Assembly: GCF_024519725.1 (NCBI RefSeq)
Contig: NZ_JALJRK010000015.1
Span: 32,609-96,608 of the forward strand
Direction: 5' to 3'
Source: Microvirga sp. Mcv34
GTDB taxonomy: Bacteria; Pseudomonadota; Alphaproteobacteria; Rhizobiales; Beijerinckiaceae
Length of the DNA stretch: 64,000 nt
Shown here: piece after piece, positions 56,383 to 64,000 of the stretch
Layout: every line of letters begins with the position of its first letter
How positions within the stretch are numbered: position 1 is the stretch's first letter
Notes under the pieces: model-generated
Databases searched by the model: none
What the model was told of the DNA's origin: nothing
Seen by the model: only the letters and a program-made list of their open reading frames with translations
Translations under genes and position numbers: made by a program

Positions 56383-58100
56383 GCGCTTCCTTTCACGGCG
56401 GCAATCGGCTTCTCGCCGGGGGTGATGGAGCTCACGACGGATGTGCGCGGGCCGAACTGGCTGATCCTGCCCTCCTGGAGCACCATGAGCTTGTCGGCCG
56501 CCTGCATGACGGACGGGCGGTGCGCGATCAGGATGATGATGGCGCCGTCGGCGCGCAGGGCCTCGATGGTGCGCACGAGAGCCCTCTCGCCGTCCGTGTC
56601 GAGATTGGAATTGGGCTCGTCGAGCACGACCAGGCGCGGCCTGCCGTAGATCGCCCGCGCCAATCCGATCCGCTGGCGCTGGCCGCCGGACAGGGCGAGG
56701 CCGCCGTCGCCCAGGGGCGTGTCGTATCCGAGCGGCAGGCGGCCGATCATCTCATGAACATCGGCGAGGCGCGCTGCCTCCAGGACGAGCCGTGGGTCGG
56801 AATCACGCATCCGGGCGATGTTGTCGCGGATCGTCCCGTCGAGGAGCGAAACGCTCTGCGGCAGGTAGCCGACCATGTCGCCGAACGAGCCGCGCTCCCA
56901 GAGATAGACGTTGTTGCCGTCGAGGTAGACACCGCCGGATGTGGGCTTGGTCACGCCGATCAGCGCGCGGGCGAGGGTGGATTTGCCGGCCGCAGAAGGC
57001 CCCACGATGCCGAGCACTTCGCCCGGTGACAATGTGAACGAGATCCCCTTGAGCACGGGCACGTCGGAACCGGGCGGAGCATAGACCAGCCGGTCGACCG
57101 TGAGGTCGCCCTGGGATCGCGGCGTCGGCTTGGTCTCGCGCTTGGGAGCCTGATGCTCGATGAGATCGCTCACGTTCTTCCAGGCCGAAATCGCCAGCAC
57201 CCATTGCCGCCAGCCGTCGACCATGGAGTCGAAGGGCAGCAGCATGCGGCCCATGATGATGCTCGATGCCACCATCGAGCCCGGGCTCACTTCCTGCTTG
57301 ATGACCAGGATGGCTCCGACCGACAGGACGGTGATCTGCATGGCATACCGGCAGGTTCGGGTGAACGACGCCATGGCGCGGCTCCGGCGCGTCACGACGT
57401 CCAGGAGATCCTGCGTGTGCAGCTGGGAATGCCGCCACCGCTCCGACAGGGCCGGGAGCATGCCCATGGCCTCGATCGCTTCGGCGTGACGAAGGGTGCC
57501 GCCGATTTCGCTGATGTTCTGCAACGACGATTCATTGGCGCGCTTCATGGCTCTGCGCGTCAGGAAGTCGGACAACAGGCTCAAGGAGATGATGATGGTG
57601 GCTGAGACCAGCGCCACCAGGCCGTAGAGCCAATGGAGGGCGAACAGGACGCAGAGGAAGATGGGAGCCCAGAAGGCTTCCAGCGGGACGCTGATCGCAC
57701 TTCCGACGATGAACGACCGGATGTCGTTGAGGTCGCGGATCGCCTGACTGGACTTGGAGATGCCCTTCGTCACGGAGGCGGAGATCGCGGCTTCCAGGAC
57801 CGGGAGGTTCAGCTTCCTGACGAGCTTGCTCGCCATCACCTGGTAGGTGAGGGCGCGCACGTAATCGAGGATGCAGTAGATCGCGAGGCCGATGGCGGAG
57901 ACGATGATCAGCATGATCAGGGTGTCCGTGCTCTGGCTGTTCACGACACGGTCATGAACCTGCAGCATGAAGAGAGGGACGATCAACTGAAGCACGTTGA
58001 TGACGGCACTCAGGGCGGCCGCGTAGGCCACACCGGTCCCAAAGGCCTTGCGCCCCTGGTGGAGGATATCGGCGGCTTCCGAATTAGCCGTTTTGCTCAT
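56379..58100 (-). CDS. type I secretion ABC transporter (ExpD1/WgdA-like)
   Basis: The 573-residue protein has N-terminal membrane segments (SAVINVLQLIVPLFMLQVHD, TLIMLIIVSAIGLAIYCILD) and a nucleotide-binding domain with Walker A GPSAAGKST at about residue 370, signature LSGGQRQR at about 470 and Walker B LVVLDEPNSNLD at about 493. There is no N-terminal peptidase domain. The ATG at 58100 has GGAG ten bases upstream. It heads the leftward ABC-HlyD operon and is divergent from the MarR gene, with a shared operator in between, as in expG-expD1. Confidence 0.91.
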   Translation of the reverse strand: MSKTANSEAADILHQGRKAFGTGVAYAAALSAVINVLQLIVPLFMLQVHDRVVNSQSTDTLIMLIIVSAIGLAIYCILDYVRALTYQVMASKLVRKLNLPVLEAAISASVTKGISKSSQAIRDLNDIRSFIVGSAISVPLEAFWAPIFLCVLFALHWLYGLVALVSATIIISLSLLSDFLTRRAMKRANESSLQNISEIGGTLRHAEAIEAMGMLPALSERWRHSQLHTQDLLDVVTRRSRAMASFTRTCRYAMQITVLSVGAILVIKQEVSPGSMVASSIIMGRMLLPFDSMVDGWRQWVLAISAWKNVSDLIEHQAPKRETKPTPRSQGDLTVDRLVYAPPGSDVPVLKGISFTLSPGEVLGIVGPSAAGKSTLARALIGVTKPTSGGVYLDGNNVYLWERGSFGDMVGYLPQSVSLLDGTIRDNIARMRDSDPRLVLEAARLADVHEMIGRLPLGYDTPLGDGGLALSGGQRQRIGLARAIYGRPRLVVLDEPNSNLDTDGERALVRTIEALRADGAIIILIAHRPSVMQAADKLMVLQEGRISQFGPRTSVVSSITPGEKPIAAVKGSA

Positions 58101-58185
58101 GCAGGGATGGCTCCAAAAGAGGCAATGATGCGGCAGATCTCAATTTTGCCTAAAAGATATTCGAAGGGATTTATGAAACACCGAT

Positions 58186-58200
58186 GGTAGAACGTCTACC
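58186..58200. promoter_or_regulatory. GGTAGA-N3-TCTACC dyad upstream of type I secretion operon
   Basis: A perfect 6-bp inverted repeat with three-base spacer lies 86 bases upstream of the ABC gene start. It differs in sequence from the MarR-type operator and could be a site for another regulator or a leader hairpin. Nothing more can be supported. Confidence 0.35.
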
Positions 58201-58313
58201 CATAAAGTATGATTCGCCTAACAATAAAAGGCTCTGGCAGAGGAAACAACAGTAAGGGCTATCCAAGGTTGTTTAGATCAATTCTTGGGTAAGTCGCCAA
58301 TGCTAAGAGAATT

Positions 58314-58346
58314 ATTAAATTAGTTCGAGTTTCGAACTAATTTAAT
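58314..58346. promoter_or_regulatory. 33-bp perfect palindrome, operator of marR and the secretion operon
   Basis: ATTAAATTAGTTCGA (58314-58328) and its exact reverse complement TCGAACTAATTTAAT (58332-58346) are separated by three bases. The core TTCGA-GT-TTCGAACT (58324-58338) recurs in the RTX promoter region. The palindrome ends nine bases before the annotated marR ATG and lies in the 255-base gap between divergent genes, so it can control both. Confidence 0.8.
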
Positions 58347-58355
58347 TAGTCCATA

Positions 58356-58982
58356 ATGGGGTATAATGTGCAAAATATATCGAACTCCTTGCCTTGGATC
58401 GTCTCACAGGACGAGCTGGACGCCCAAGTGCCTGCAACGCTGCAGGCCCTCTATCGCCGGAGTGATGTGCTCGTGAGCCGTGCAGACGGGCCCGAGACGC
58501 CCCAGGCGGAGCCGTCAGGCATCAGCCATATCGAAATCGTTCGTGTGATCGAGAGATTGCACCGGCGCTCGCTCGACCTCGTACGGGCCGACCTGATCGA
58601 GGCCGGGATCGACGATCTGAGCCCCTCCCAGGTGATGATGCTGTTCACGATCGGGTCGAGCGAACTGTCGGTTCGCGACCTAATTGAGCGCGGCTACTAT
58701 CTCGGGTCGAACGCGTCCTACAGTCTCAAGCGGCTCGTCGAGGCCGAATATGTCATCCGCACGGCGTCGGAACGGGATCGCCGGTCCGCCCGCATTCGCC
58801 TGTCGGATAAGGGGCGCGCCCTCTGCGACATGATCCGGCGCAACGACAAGACCTATCAGCAGCTCGTGGCGCGCAACGAAGCCGAGATGCGCGACCTGGA
58901 GACGACATTCCGGACGCTGAAGCGCATCGAGCAGACATGGAGCAATGCCGTCCGCTATCGCGACATGGGCTCGGATGAGTGA
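58356..58982 (+). CDS. MarR-family regulator (ExpG/WggR- or LdtR-like)
   Basis: The 208-residue protein has a MarR winged helix at about residues 60-165. The recognition helix region RGYYLGSNASYSLKRLVEAE and wing ERDRRSARIRLSDKG match the alphaproteobacterial subgroup that includes LdtR and, as I recall, ExpG. Divergent position beside the type I secretion operon and the shared operator suggest it controls secretion, RTX and glycan genes; ExpG is an activator in S. meliloti. No ribosome-binding site precedes ATG 58356, and a TATAAT lies inside the first codons (58362-58367), so the true start may be further in, for example TTG 58389. Confidence 0.85.
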   Translation: MGYNVQNISNSLPWIVSQDELDAQVPATLQALYRRSDVLVSRADGPETPQAEPSGISHIEIVRVIERLHRRSLDLVRADLIEAGIDDLSPSQVMMLFTIGSSELSVRDLIERGYYLGSNASYSLKRLVEAEYVIRTASERDRRSARIRLSDKGRALCDMIRRNDKTYQQLVARNEAEMRDLETTFRTLKRIEQTWSNAVRYRDMGSDE

Positions 58983-59139
58983 TCCGGTCGCACCGCGACA
59001 CCCTCATCCAGCTTGATGCAGGGCGTTCCGGCGGTCGCTCGAAGGATCGCTCGTCTGCGGACGAGAAGCCAAAGGTAACGCTAGGAATAAGATAGATGCC
59101 GACAACAGGCGATACGTATTGCAGAGGATCGATCCTGGA

Positions 59140-59829
59140 ATGCTGCAAGAGCTGAATCGAACCGAATCCATTTTCATCCGAAATTCGGACCATGTTATTT
59201 TCGAACCTGAATCTGACCGTAAGAAGCTTTTGATTGTTTTTGCTTACATCGACCAGAAACTTGGAACGCGCTCGCATTCGAGCTTCCTGCGTCACGTGGA
59301 CTGCAAGAAGCTTTTCCTGAACCCCGGCCGGAACGCCTGGTACCAGACGGGGATTCCGGGAGTTGCATCCTCCTATACGGGTCTCCTCGCATTCCTTCGG
59401 GATGTGAGGTCGGACTTCGCCGACCACGAGATCCTGTGCCTGGGGCATTCGATGGGAGGTTTCCCGGCCCTGGGCATCGGCGTCACGATTGGGGCCGACC
59501 GCATCCTGGCGTCTGCCCCGGAATATGTCCTGAACATGCCGGGCAGCCTGAGCGTCCGGCATCTGAAGGAGACGCCGGTCGAATGCGGAGATCTGACGCC
59601 CGTTTTGTCCGCCAATGCCGGAAGCGCCATCACGATCCTCGTCGGCCGGCAGAATGCCTTCGACATGGATGTCGCAAGCCAGTTGGGCACGTTCCCGCAG
59701 ACCGATGTGGTCGAACTGGAAACGGGGCATAACACGTTTCCCTACCTGAAAGACGTCGGGACACTCGGAGCGACGCTCGAAGCCTTCGTCGAAGGCCGGG
59801 ACATCCGTCAGGTCGTCGCCGGCCTGTGA
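59140..59829 (+). CDS. alpha/beta hydrolase-fold protein
   Basis: The 229-residue protein starts at ATG 59140; a TTG at 59119 is an alternative. It has the nucleophile elbow GHSMGGFP with Ser104 (EILCLGHSMGGFPALGIG), strands KLLIVFAYIDQ and AITILVGRQNAFD before the acid, and a terminal His in LETGHNTFPYLKD. It lacks a signal peptide. The substrate is unknown. It stands alone between marR and the homogentisate regulator and may be an acyl esterase or a polymer deacylase connected with the glycan locus, but that is only proximity. Confidence 0.7.
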   Translation: MLQELNRTESIFIRNSDHVIFEPESDRKKLLIVFAYIDQKLGTRSHSSFLRHVDCKKLFLNPGRNAWYQTGIPGVASSYTGLLAFLRDVRSDFADHEILCLGHSMGGFPALGIGVTIGADRILASAPEYVLNMPGSLSVRHLKETPVECGDLTPVLSANAGSAITILVGRQNAFDMDVASQLGTFPQTDVVELETGHNTFPYLKDVGTLGATLEAFVEGRDIRQVVAGL

Positions 59830-59841
59830 GGCCGCGCCGGA

Positions 59842-60276
59842 TCAGCGCGCGCTGAAGATCTCTTCGAGCCGCTCCAGCGCATCCAGGAACGGCTTGGCCC
59901 CCGGGCCGAGCTCGTCCAGGATGCGGCGCTCGAACGCCACGGCCTTGGGAACGATATCCCGATAGACCTTCCGGCCGAGTTCCGTGAGGGTCAGGATTTC
60001 CTCTCGCCTGTCCTCCTCGCTCTCGCGGCGCTTGAGCCAGCGCCTCTCCTCCAGGTCGCGGACGGCCCGGCTCACCTTGGTCTTGTGCATGGCCGAGTGC
60101 CGGCCGATGGCCTTGGCGCTCATTTCCTCGAATTGCCCGAGGGTCGCCAGCACCCGCCATTCCGGGATCGTCAGGTCGTGATGGGGCCCATAGACGGAGC
60201 GGAAATCCTGTGACACCGCCGAGGCGATCCGGTTGAGCCGGTAGGGCAGGAAGTGTTCGAGCTGGAGTTTGGCCAT
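59842..60276 (-). CDS. MarR-family regulator of homogentisate genes
   Basis: The 144-residue protein starts at ATG 60276 ([20 protein letters not shown]). The winged helix includes [40 protein letters not shown] and the wing [19 protein letters not shown]. It is divergent from hmgA and is the probable repressor of the hmgA-fahA-maiA operon, with homogentisate or a later intermediate as inducer by analogy with other HmgR-type systems. The shared 59-base promoter region holds a direct repeat. Confidence 0.85.
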   Translation of the reverse strand: MAKLQLEHFLPYRLNRIASAVSQDFRSVYGPHHDLTIPEWRVLATLGQFEEMSAKAIGRHSAMHKTKVSRAVRDLEERRWLKRRESEEDRREEILTLTELGRKVYRDIVPKAVAFERRILDELGPGAKPFLDALERLEEIFSAR

Positions 60277-60286
60277 GGCGTTGTTG

Positions 60287-60307
60287 GTTACAAAATAGAC
60301 AGTTACA
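60287..60307. promoter_or_regulatory. direct repeat in marR/hmgA divergent promoter
   Basis: GTTACA occurs at 60287-60292 and 60302-60307, 15 bases apart, in the short gap between the divergent regulator and hmgA. It may be part of the regulator's binding site. The repeat is short, so the assignment is tentative. Confidence 0.4.
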
Positions 60308-60335
60308 GTCGCGACCAATTGTGGAGGTCACGACC

Positions 60336-61694
60336 ATGAATGTCCAGAATCCATCCCTCAAAGGCCAAGCCGTCGATCGGCTCGAGAGCGCCATCCAGCC
60401 CGGCTACATGTCGGGTTTCGGCAACGGCTTCGAGACCGAGGCGCTGCCGGGCGCGCTCCCCATCGGCCGCAACTCGCCGCAGAAATGCTCCTACGGCCTC
60501 TATGCCGAGCAGCTTTCCGGCTCGCCCTTCACGGCGCCGCGCACCACCAACGAGCGCTCCTGGCTCTACCGCATCCGTCCGACCGTGACCCATTGGGGCG
60601 AGTTCCAAAAGGCCGATATCGGCCTGTGGCGGACCGCCCCCGCGGCCGAGGTGGAGGTGCCGATCGCTCCCATGCGCTGGAGCCCCATCCCGCTGCCCGA
60701 GGAGAGCGTCTCGTTCCTGGAAGGCGTCCGCACCATCACCACGGCGGGCGATGCGGGCAGCCAAGCCGGCATGGGCGCCCATGTCTATCTCATCACCCGT
60801 TCGATGGTGGACGAGTACTTCTACAATGCCGACGGCGAGATGCTGTTCGTGCCGCAGCAGGGCAACGTCCGGCTGTGGACGGAATTTGGCATCATCGACA
60901 TCGAGCCGGGCGAGATCGCCGTGATCCCGCGCGGCGTGAAGATCCGGGTCGAGCTGCCGAACGGGCCGGCGCGCGGATATTTCTGCGAGAATTACGGCGG
61001 CGCCTTCACGCTGCCCGAGCGCGGGCCCATCGGGGCCAATTGCCTGGCCAATCCGCGCGACTTCCTCACGCCCGTGGCGGCCTACGAGGACAAGGACGCG
61101 CCCTCCAAGATGTACGTGAAGTGGGGCGGATCGCTCTGGGTCGCCGATATGGATCACTCGCCGCTCGACGTGGTGGCGTGGCACGGCAACTATGCGCCCT
61201 ACAAGTACGACCTGCGGCGCTATTCGCCCGTCGGGCCGATCCTGTACGATCACGCCGACCCGTCGATCTTCACGGTGCTGACCTCGCCGTCGGAGACGCC
61301 CGGCACCGCCAACATCGACTTCGTGATCTTCCCGGACCGCTGGCTCGTCGCGGAGAACACCTTCCGGCCGCCGTGGTACCACATGAACGTGATGAGCGAA
61401 TTCATGGGCCTGATCTACGGCGTCTACGACGCCAAGACCGGCGGCGGATTCGTGCCGGGCGGCATGTCGCTCCACAACACCATGCTGCCGCATGGGCCCG
61501 ACATGGATGCGTTCGAGAAGGCCAGCAACGTGGAGCTGAAGCCGCACCGGCTCGAAGGCACGCTCGCCTTCATGTTCGAGACGCGCTTCCCGCAGAAGGT
61601 GACGGCGTTCGCGGCAGGCACCGAGTCGCTGCAGAAGGACTACGCTTCCTACGGCCACAAGCTGAAGAAGCACTTCAACCCGAACCAACGTTGA
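60336..61694 (+). CDS. hmgA: homogentisate 1,2-dioxygenase
   Basis: The 452-residue Fe(II) enzyme opens the ring of homogentisate to maleylacetoacetate in tyrosine/phenylalanine catabolism. Typical features are [20 protein letters not shown] at the N-terminus, the metal-ligand region [18 protein letters not shown] (His and Glu) and [10 protein letters not shown] (His) in the C-terminal cupin. The length is close to the family norm. ATG 60336 has GGAGG nine bases upstream. It is the first gene of the operon. Confidence 0.95.
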   Translation: MNVQNPSLKGQAVDRLESAIQPGYMSGFGNGFETEALPGALPIGRNSPQKCSYGLYAEQLSGSPFTAPRTTNERSWLYRIRPTVTHWGEFQKADIGLWRTAPAAEVEVPIAPMRWSPIPLPEESVSFLEGVRTITTAGDAGSQAGMGAHVYLITRSMVDEYFYNADGEMLFVPQQGNVRLWTEFGIIDIEPGEIAVIPRGVKIRVELPNGPARGYFCENYGGAFTLPERGPIGANCLANPRDFLTPVAAYEDKDAPSKMYVKWGGSLWVADMDHSPLDVVAWHGNYAPYKYDLRRYSPVGPILYDHADPSIFTVLTSPSETPGTANIDFVIFPDRWLVAENTFRPPWYHMNVMSEFMGLIYGVYDAKTGGGFVPGGMSLHNTMLPHGPDMDAFEKASNVELKPHRLEGTLAFMFETRFPQKVTAFAAGTESLQKDYASYGHKLKKHFNPNQR

Positions 61695-61708
61695 CAGGGG
61701 TTTTGATA

Positions 61709-63010
61709 GTGCTCGACCAGACCCATGACCCGAAGCGCCAAAGCTTCGTGCTCTCGGCCAACGGCCACCCGGACTTCCCGATCCAGAACCTGCCGCTGGG
61801 GGTCTTCAGCCCCGGCGACAGCGCGCCGCGAGGAGGGGTGGCCATCGGCGACAGGATCCTCGATTTGCCCGCGGCTCTCGCGGCCGGCCTCTTCACCGGC
61901 GAGGCCGCCAAGGCGGCGGAGGCCGCGTCCGGTTCTGCGCTCAACCGGTTCCTGGCGCTTGGCGCCGGCGCGCGGCAGGCGTTGCGCACGCGCCTGTCGG
62001 AGCTTCTCGCGCAGGGCAGTCCCGAACAGGACAAGGTCGAGGCCTGCCTGCATGACGCGGCCGAATGCACGATGCACCTGCCGGCGCGCATCGGCGACTA
62101 CACCGACTTCTACGTCGGCATTCACCACGCCACCAATGTCGGCAAGCAGTTCCGCCCCGACAATCCCCTGCTGCCGAATTACAAATACGTTCCCATCGGC
62201 TATCACGGCCGGGCATCGTCCATTCGCCCGTCCGGCGTGCCGGTGCGCCGGCCGCGCGGTCAGGCGAAGCCCGCGGATGCCGCGGCTCCGGGTTTCGGTC
62301 CGAGCCAGCGGCTCGACTACGAGCTGGAACTCGGAGTCTGGGTCGGCCCCGGCAACGACCTCGGCGAGCCGATCCGCATCGATGAGGCGCCCCGCCATGT
62401 CGGCGGCTACTGCCTGCTGAACGACTGGTCTGCGCGCGACATCCAGGCCTGGGAATACCAGCCCCTGGGTCCGTTCCTGGCCAAGAATTTCGCCAGCACG
62501 ATCTCGGCCTGGATCGTCACGCCGGAAGCGCTCGCGCCGTTCCGCATGCCCCAGCCGCAGCGGCCCGAGGGCGATCCCGCACCGTTGCCGTATCTGACGG
62601 ACGACACCGACCGGAAGGAAGGCGCATTCGACCTCGAACTCGAAGTCCTGCTCCACACACCGGGCTTGCGGGAGAAGGGCCTGCCGCCGCACCGGCTCGC
62701 CTTGTCCAATGCGCGTCACATGTACTGGACCGTGGCGCAGATGATCACGCACCACACCAGCAACGGCTGCAATCTTCAGCCGGGCGATCTCATCGGCACG
62801 GGAACGATCTCGGGTCCCGACCGGGAGAGTTGCGGCAGCATCCTGGAGACGACGCTGGGCGGCAAGGACCCGGTCGTGCTCGCCTCCGGCGAGGAAAGGC
62901 GGTTCCTGGAGGACGGGGACGAGGTGATCCTGCGCGCCCGCGGCCGCCGCGAGGGCTCCGCTCCCATCGGCTTCGGCGAATGCCGGGCCGTGATCCTGCC
63001 TGCTCTCTGA
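61709..63010 (+). CDS. fahA: fumarylacetoacetase
   Basis: The 433-residue enzyme hydrolyses fumarylacetoacetate to fumarate and acetoacetate, the last step of tyrosine breakdown. GTG 61709 was chosen, eight bases after AGGGG and 14 bases after the hmgA stop; the longer frame upstream overlaps hmgA. Metal and catalytic residues align with mouse FAH: D133 and H140 (DYTDFYVGIHHATNVG), E205 and E207 (DYELELGVWVG), D239 (LLNDWSARDIQAWEYQPLGP) and K259. The reading frame is intact throughout. Confidence 0.94.
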   Translation: MLDQTHDPKRQSFVLSANGHPDFPIQNLPLGVFSPGDSAPRGGVAIGDRILDLPAALAAGLFTGEAAKAAEAASGSALNRFLALGAGARQALRTRLSELLAQGSPEQDKVEACLHDAAECTMHLPARIGDYTDFYVGIHHATNVGKQFRPDNPLLPNYKYVPIGYHGRASSIRPSGVPVRRPRGQAKPADAAAPGFGPSQRLDYELELGVWVGPGNDLGEPIRIDEAPRHVGGYCLLNDWSARDIQAWEYQPLGPFLAKNFASTISAWIVTPEALAPFRMPQPQRPEGDPAPLPYLTDDTDRKEGAFDLELEVLLHTPGLREKGLPPHRLALSNARHMYWTVAQMITHHTSNGCNLQPGDLIGTGTISGPDRESCGSILETTLGGKDPVVLASGEERRFLEDGDEVILRARGRREGSAPIGFGECRAVILPAL

Positions 63011-63020
63011 GGTTTCCTCC

Positions 63021-63656
63021 ATGAAGCTCTATACCTATTGGAGGTCCACCTCCTCCTATCGCGTGCGCATCGCCTTGGCCTTGAAGAACATCGAGGCCGA
63101 GCAGGCTTTCGTGCATCTCGTCCGCAATGGCGGCGAGCAGAACGCGCCCGCCTATCGCGCCATCAACCCGCAAGGACGCGTGCCGGCTCTTGCCCTCGAT
63201 GCGCAGAATGTCATCACCCAATCCCCGGCCATCCTGGAATATCTGGAGGAGGCCTATCCGAACCCCGCGCTGCTTCCGTCCGATCTCGTCCAGCGGGCGA
63301 AGGTCCGCGCCGTCGCGGCGATCATCGGCTGCGACATCCATCCTCTGCACAATGTCGGTCCGCTCAACCACCTGAGGAAGAACTTCGAGCGTTCGGAGCA
63401 GGAGGTGGCGGCCTGGATCGCCGCATGGGTGGGGCAGGGGCTTGCCGCCGTCGAGGCGCTGATCGGTGACGAGGGATTCTGCTTCGGGCCCGCGCCCGGC
63501 ATGGCCGATGTCTATCTGGTGCCGCAGCTCTACGCGGCGCGACGGTTCAACGTGCCGCTGGAAGCCTATCCGCGCATCCTGCGCGTCGAGAAGCTTGCGG
63601 GCGAGCACGAGGCTTTCAGGAAAGCGCATCCATCCGCTCAGCCGGATGCGGAGTAA
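63021..63656 (+). CDS. maiA: maleylacetoacetate isomerase (zeta-class GST)
   Basis: The 211-residue glutathione-dependent enzyme isomerises maleylacetoacetate to fumarylacetoacetate, linking hmgA and fahA. The zeta-class N-terminal motif YWRSTSSYRVRIALALK has Tyr where many members have SSCS-R. NPQGRVPAL and QSPAILEYLEE complete the thioredoxin-like domain, and the helical domain has CDIHPLHN. It starts ten bases after fahA with GAGG eight bases upstream. It is the last gene of the operon. Confidence 0.93.
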   Translation: MKLYTYWRSTSSYRVRIALALKNIEAEQAFVHLVRNGGEQNAPAYRAINPQGRVPALALDAQNVITQSPAILEYLEEAYPNPALLPSDLVQRAKVRAVAAIIGCDIHPLHNVGPLNHLRKNFERSEQEVAAWIAAWVGQGLAAVEALIGDEGFCFGPAPGMADVYLVPQLYAARRFNVPLEAYPRILRVEKLAGEHEAFRKAHPSAQPDAE

Positions 63657-63723
63657 TTTTCGGAATTCCGGTCGACGGTATTTCAGCGTCGCTACCGGAA
63701 CGGCGCCCGCCCCGTCATGGCCG

Positions 63724-63744
63724 TCCCCGGACTTGATCCGGGGA
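63724..63744. repeat. TCCCCGGA hairpin repeat
   Basis: TCCCCGGA and TCCGGGGA form an 8-bp stem around CTTGA. This element (CCGGACTTGATCCGGGG type) is one I recognise as scattered in many Hyphomicrobiales intergenic regions. It may also terminate the hmgA operon. Confidence 0.6.
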
Positions 63745-63785
63745 TCAGTCCCGGCCCTCCGCGCCATCTCTCCCCAACCCTCCGA

Positions 63786-63884
63786 CCTCATCCTGAGGAG
63801 GCGCGCAGCGCCGTCTCGAAGGATCGTCCAGAGAGCACGGGGGGCGCCCTCGTCCTTCGAGACGCTTCGCTCCTCAGGATGAGG
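63786..63884. repeat. dispersed palindromic intergenic repeat
   Basis: CCTCATCCTGAGGAG (63786-63800) is exactly inverted at 63870-63884, and CGTCTCGAAGGA (63812-63823) is exactly inverted at 63853-63864. The transcript could fold into a long two-stem hairpin. Sequences of this type are dispersed in Bradyrhizobium/Methylobacterium-type genomes, from memory. Confidence 0.7.
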
Positions 63885-63924
63885 GCTCAGGTTGGTTACG
63901 CGCTGGAATGTTCTTATTTTGTTC

Positions 63925-63953
63925 TTGACAGATGCTTCAACCTTGGCTATATC
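63925..63953 (+). promoter_or_regulatory. strong sigma70-like promoter reading out of the window
   Basis: A perfect TTGACA (63925-63930) is followed after 17 bases by TATATC (63948-63953). No coding start follows within the remaining 47 bases, so the transcript may have a structured leader or be a stable RNA. The spacing and -35 are optimal. Confidence 0.55.
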
Positions 63954-64000
63954 ATTGCACAGCCTGATCCGACGAGGGGCGCGCTCGCGAGGCGTCGCAA

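Larger units (their letters stand above)
63657..64000. other. repeat-rich intergenic tail
   Basis: This 344-base stretch has no convincing gene. It contains two hairpin repeats (63724-63744 and 63786-63884), then a promoter-like sequence near 63925 that reads out of the window. The last 50 bases are GC-rich with no start codon that can be judged. It may precede a stable RNA operon or another gene. Confidence 0.6.

Noticed and set aside
60485..61708. Upstream extension of fahA into hmgA giving an 841-residue protein
   Set aside because: The extension lies in a shifted frame of hmgA and is Arg-rich shadow; fumarylacetoacetase length fits the GTG 61709 start.

Overview
The window reads as a chromosomal segment of a GC-rich alphaproteobacterium, most likely a member of the Hyphomicrobiales (Rhizobiales) such as a Methylobacteriaceae/Microvirga-type organism. 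That placement is inference. It rests on the DUF1236 proteins, the rhizobial-type hydroxyproline genes, an exopolysaccharide locus that resembles the Sinorhizobium exp (wg) genes, and the palindromic intergenic repeats near the right end. I saw no rRNA, tRNA, CRISPR array, insertion sequence or phage gene.

Left third. A branched-chain 2-oxoacid dehydrogenase operon (E1 alpha, E1 beta, E2, E3; 227-5210) is followed by an apparent stress or envelope regulon: an S8 serine protease, a DUF1236 protein, an ECF sigma factor, its anti-sigma factor and a second small DUF1236-like exported protein (5310-9980). Three of these genes carry the same GGAAT-N17-CGTT promoter signature. After an orphan LuxR-type protein with a degenerate receiver come a GntR regulator and a divergent ABC importer, sugar-acid dehydratase (IlvD/EDD family) and RraA-like gene cluster (10885-17000).

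Middle. A NarL-type histidine kinase and two NarL-type response regulators (17043-20002) lie divergent from a 2,521-residue RTX protein that contains a complete animal-type haem peroxidase domain. Its type I secretion ATPase and adaptor follow directly (20390-31171). Next is a GntR-controlled trans-4-hydroxyproline catabolic operon (31205-35353), a small proline-rich protein, and three glycoside hydrolase genes (GH2, and two GH1-like).

Right third. An 11-gene leftward run (40435-53835) encodes glycosyltransferases, two pyruvyl transferases, GalE, a methyltransferase, a tail-anchored coiled-coil protein and a secreted beta-propeller-like protein. Upstream of it lie a small pure RTX protein, a second type I secretion ATPase/adaptor pair, and a divergent MarR-family regulator. 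Gene order and content match the S. meliloti expG-expD1-expD2-expE1-expE2 arrangement for galactoglucan (EPS II). A shared TTCGA-N2-TTCGAACT operator occurs exactly at the two places where ExpG binds in that system as I recall it: the marR/ABC divergent region and the RTX promoter region. The window closes with a MarR-regulated homogentisate operon (hmgA, fahA, maiA) and a repeat-rich tail carrying a strong sigma70-like promoter that reads out of the window.

The most interesting points are the exp-like secretion/glycan locus with its palindromic operator, the ECF mini-regulon, and the RTX haem peroxidase with its private secretion and two-component genes. Start sites, residue numbers and motif positions were worked out by hand from the sequence; no database search was possible.
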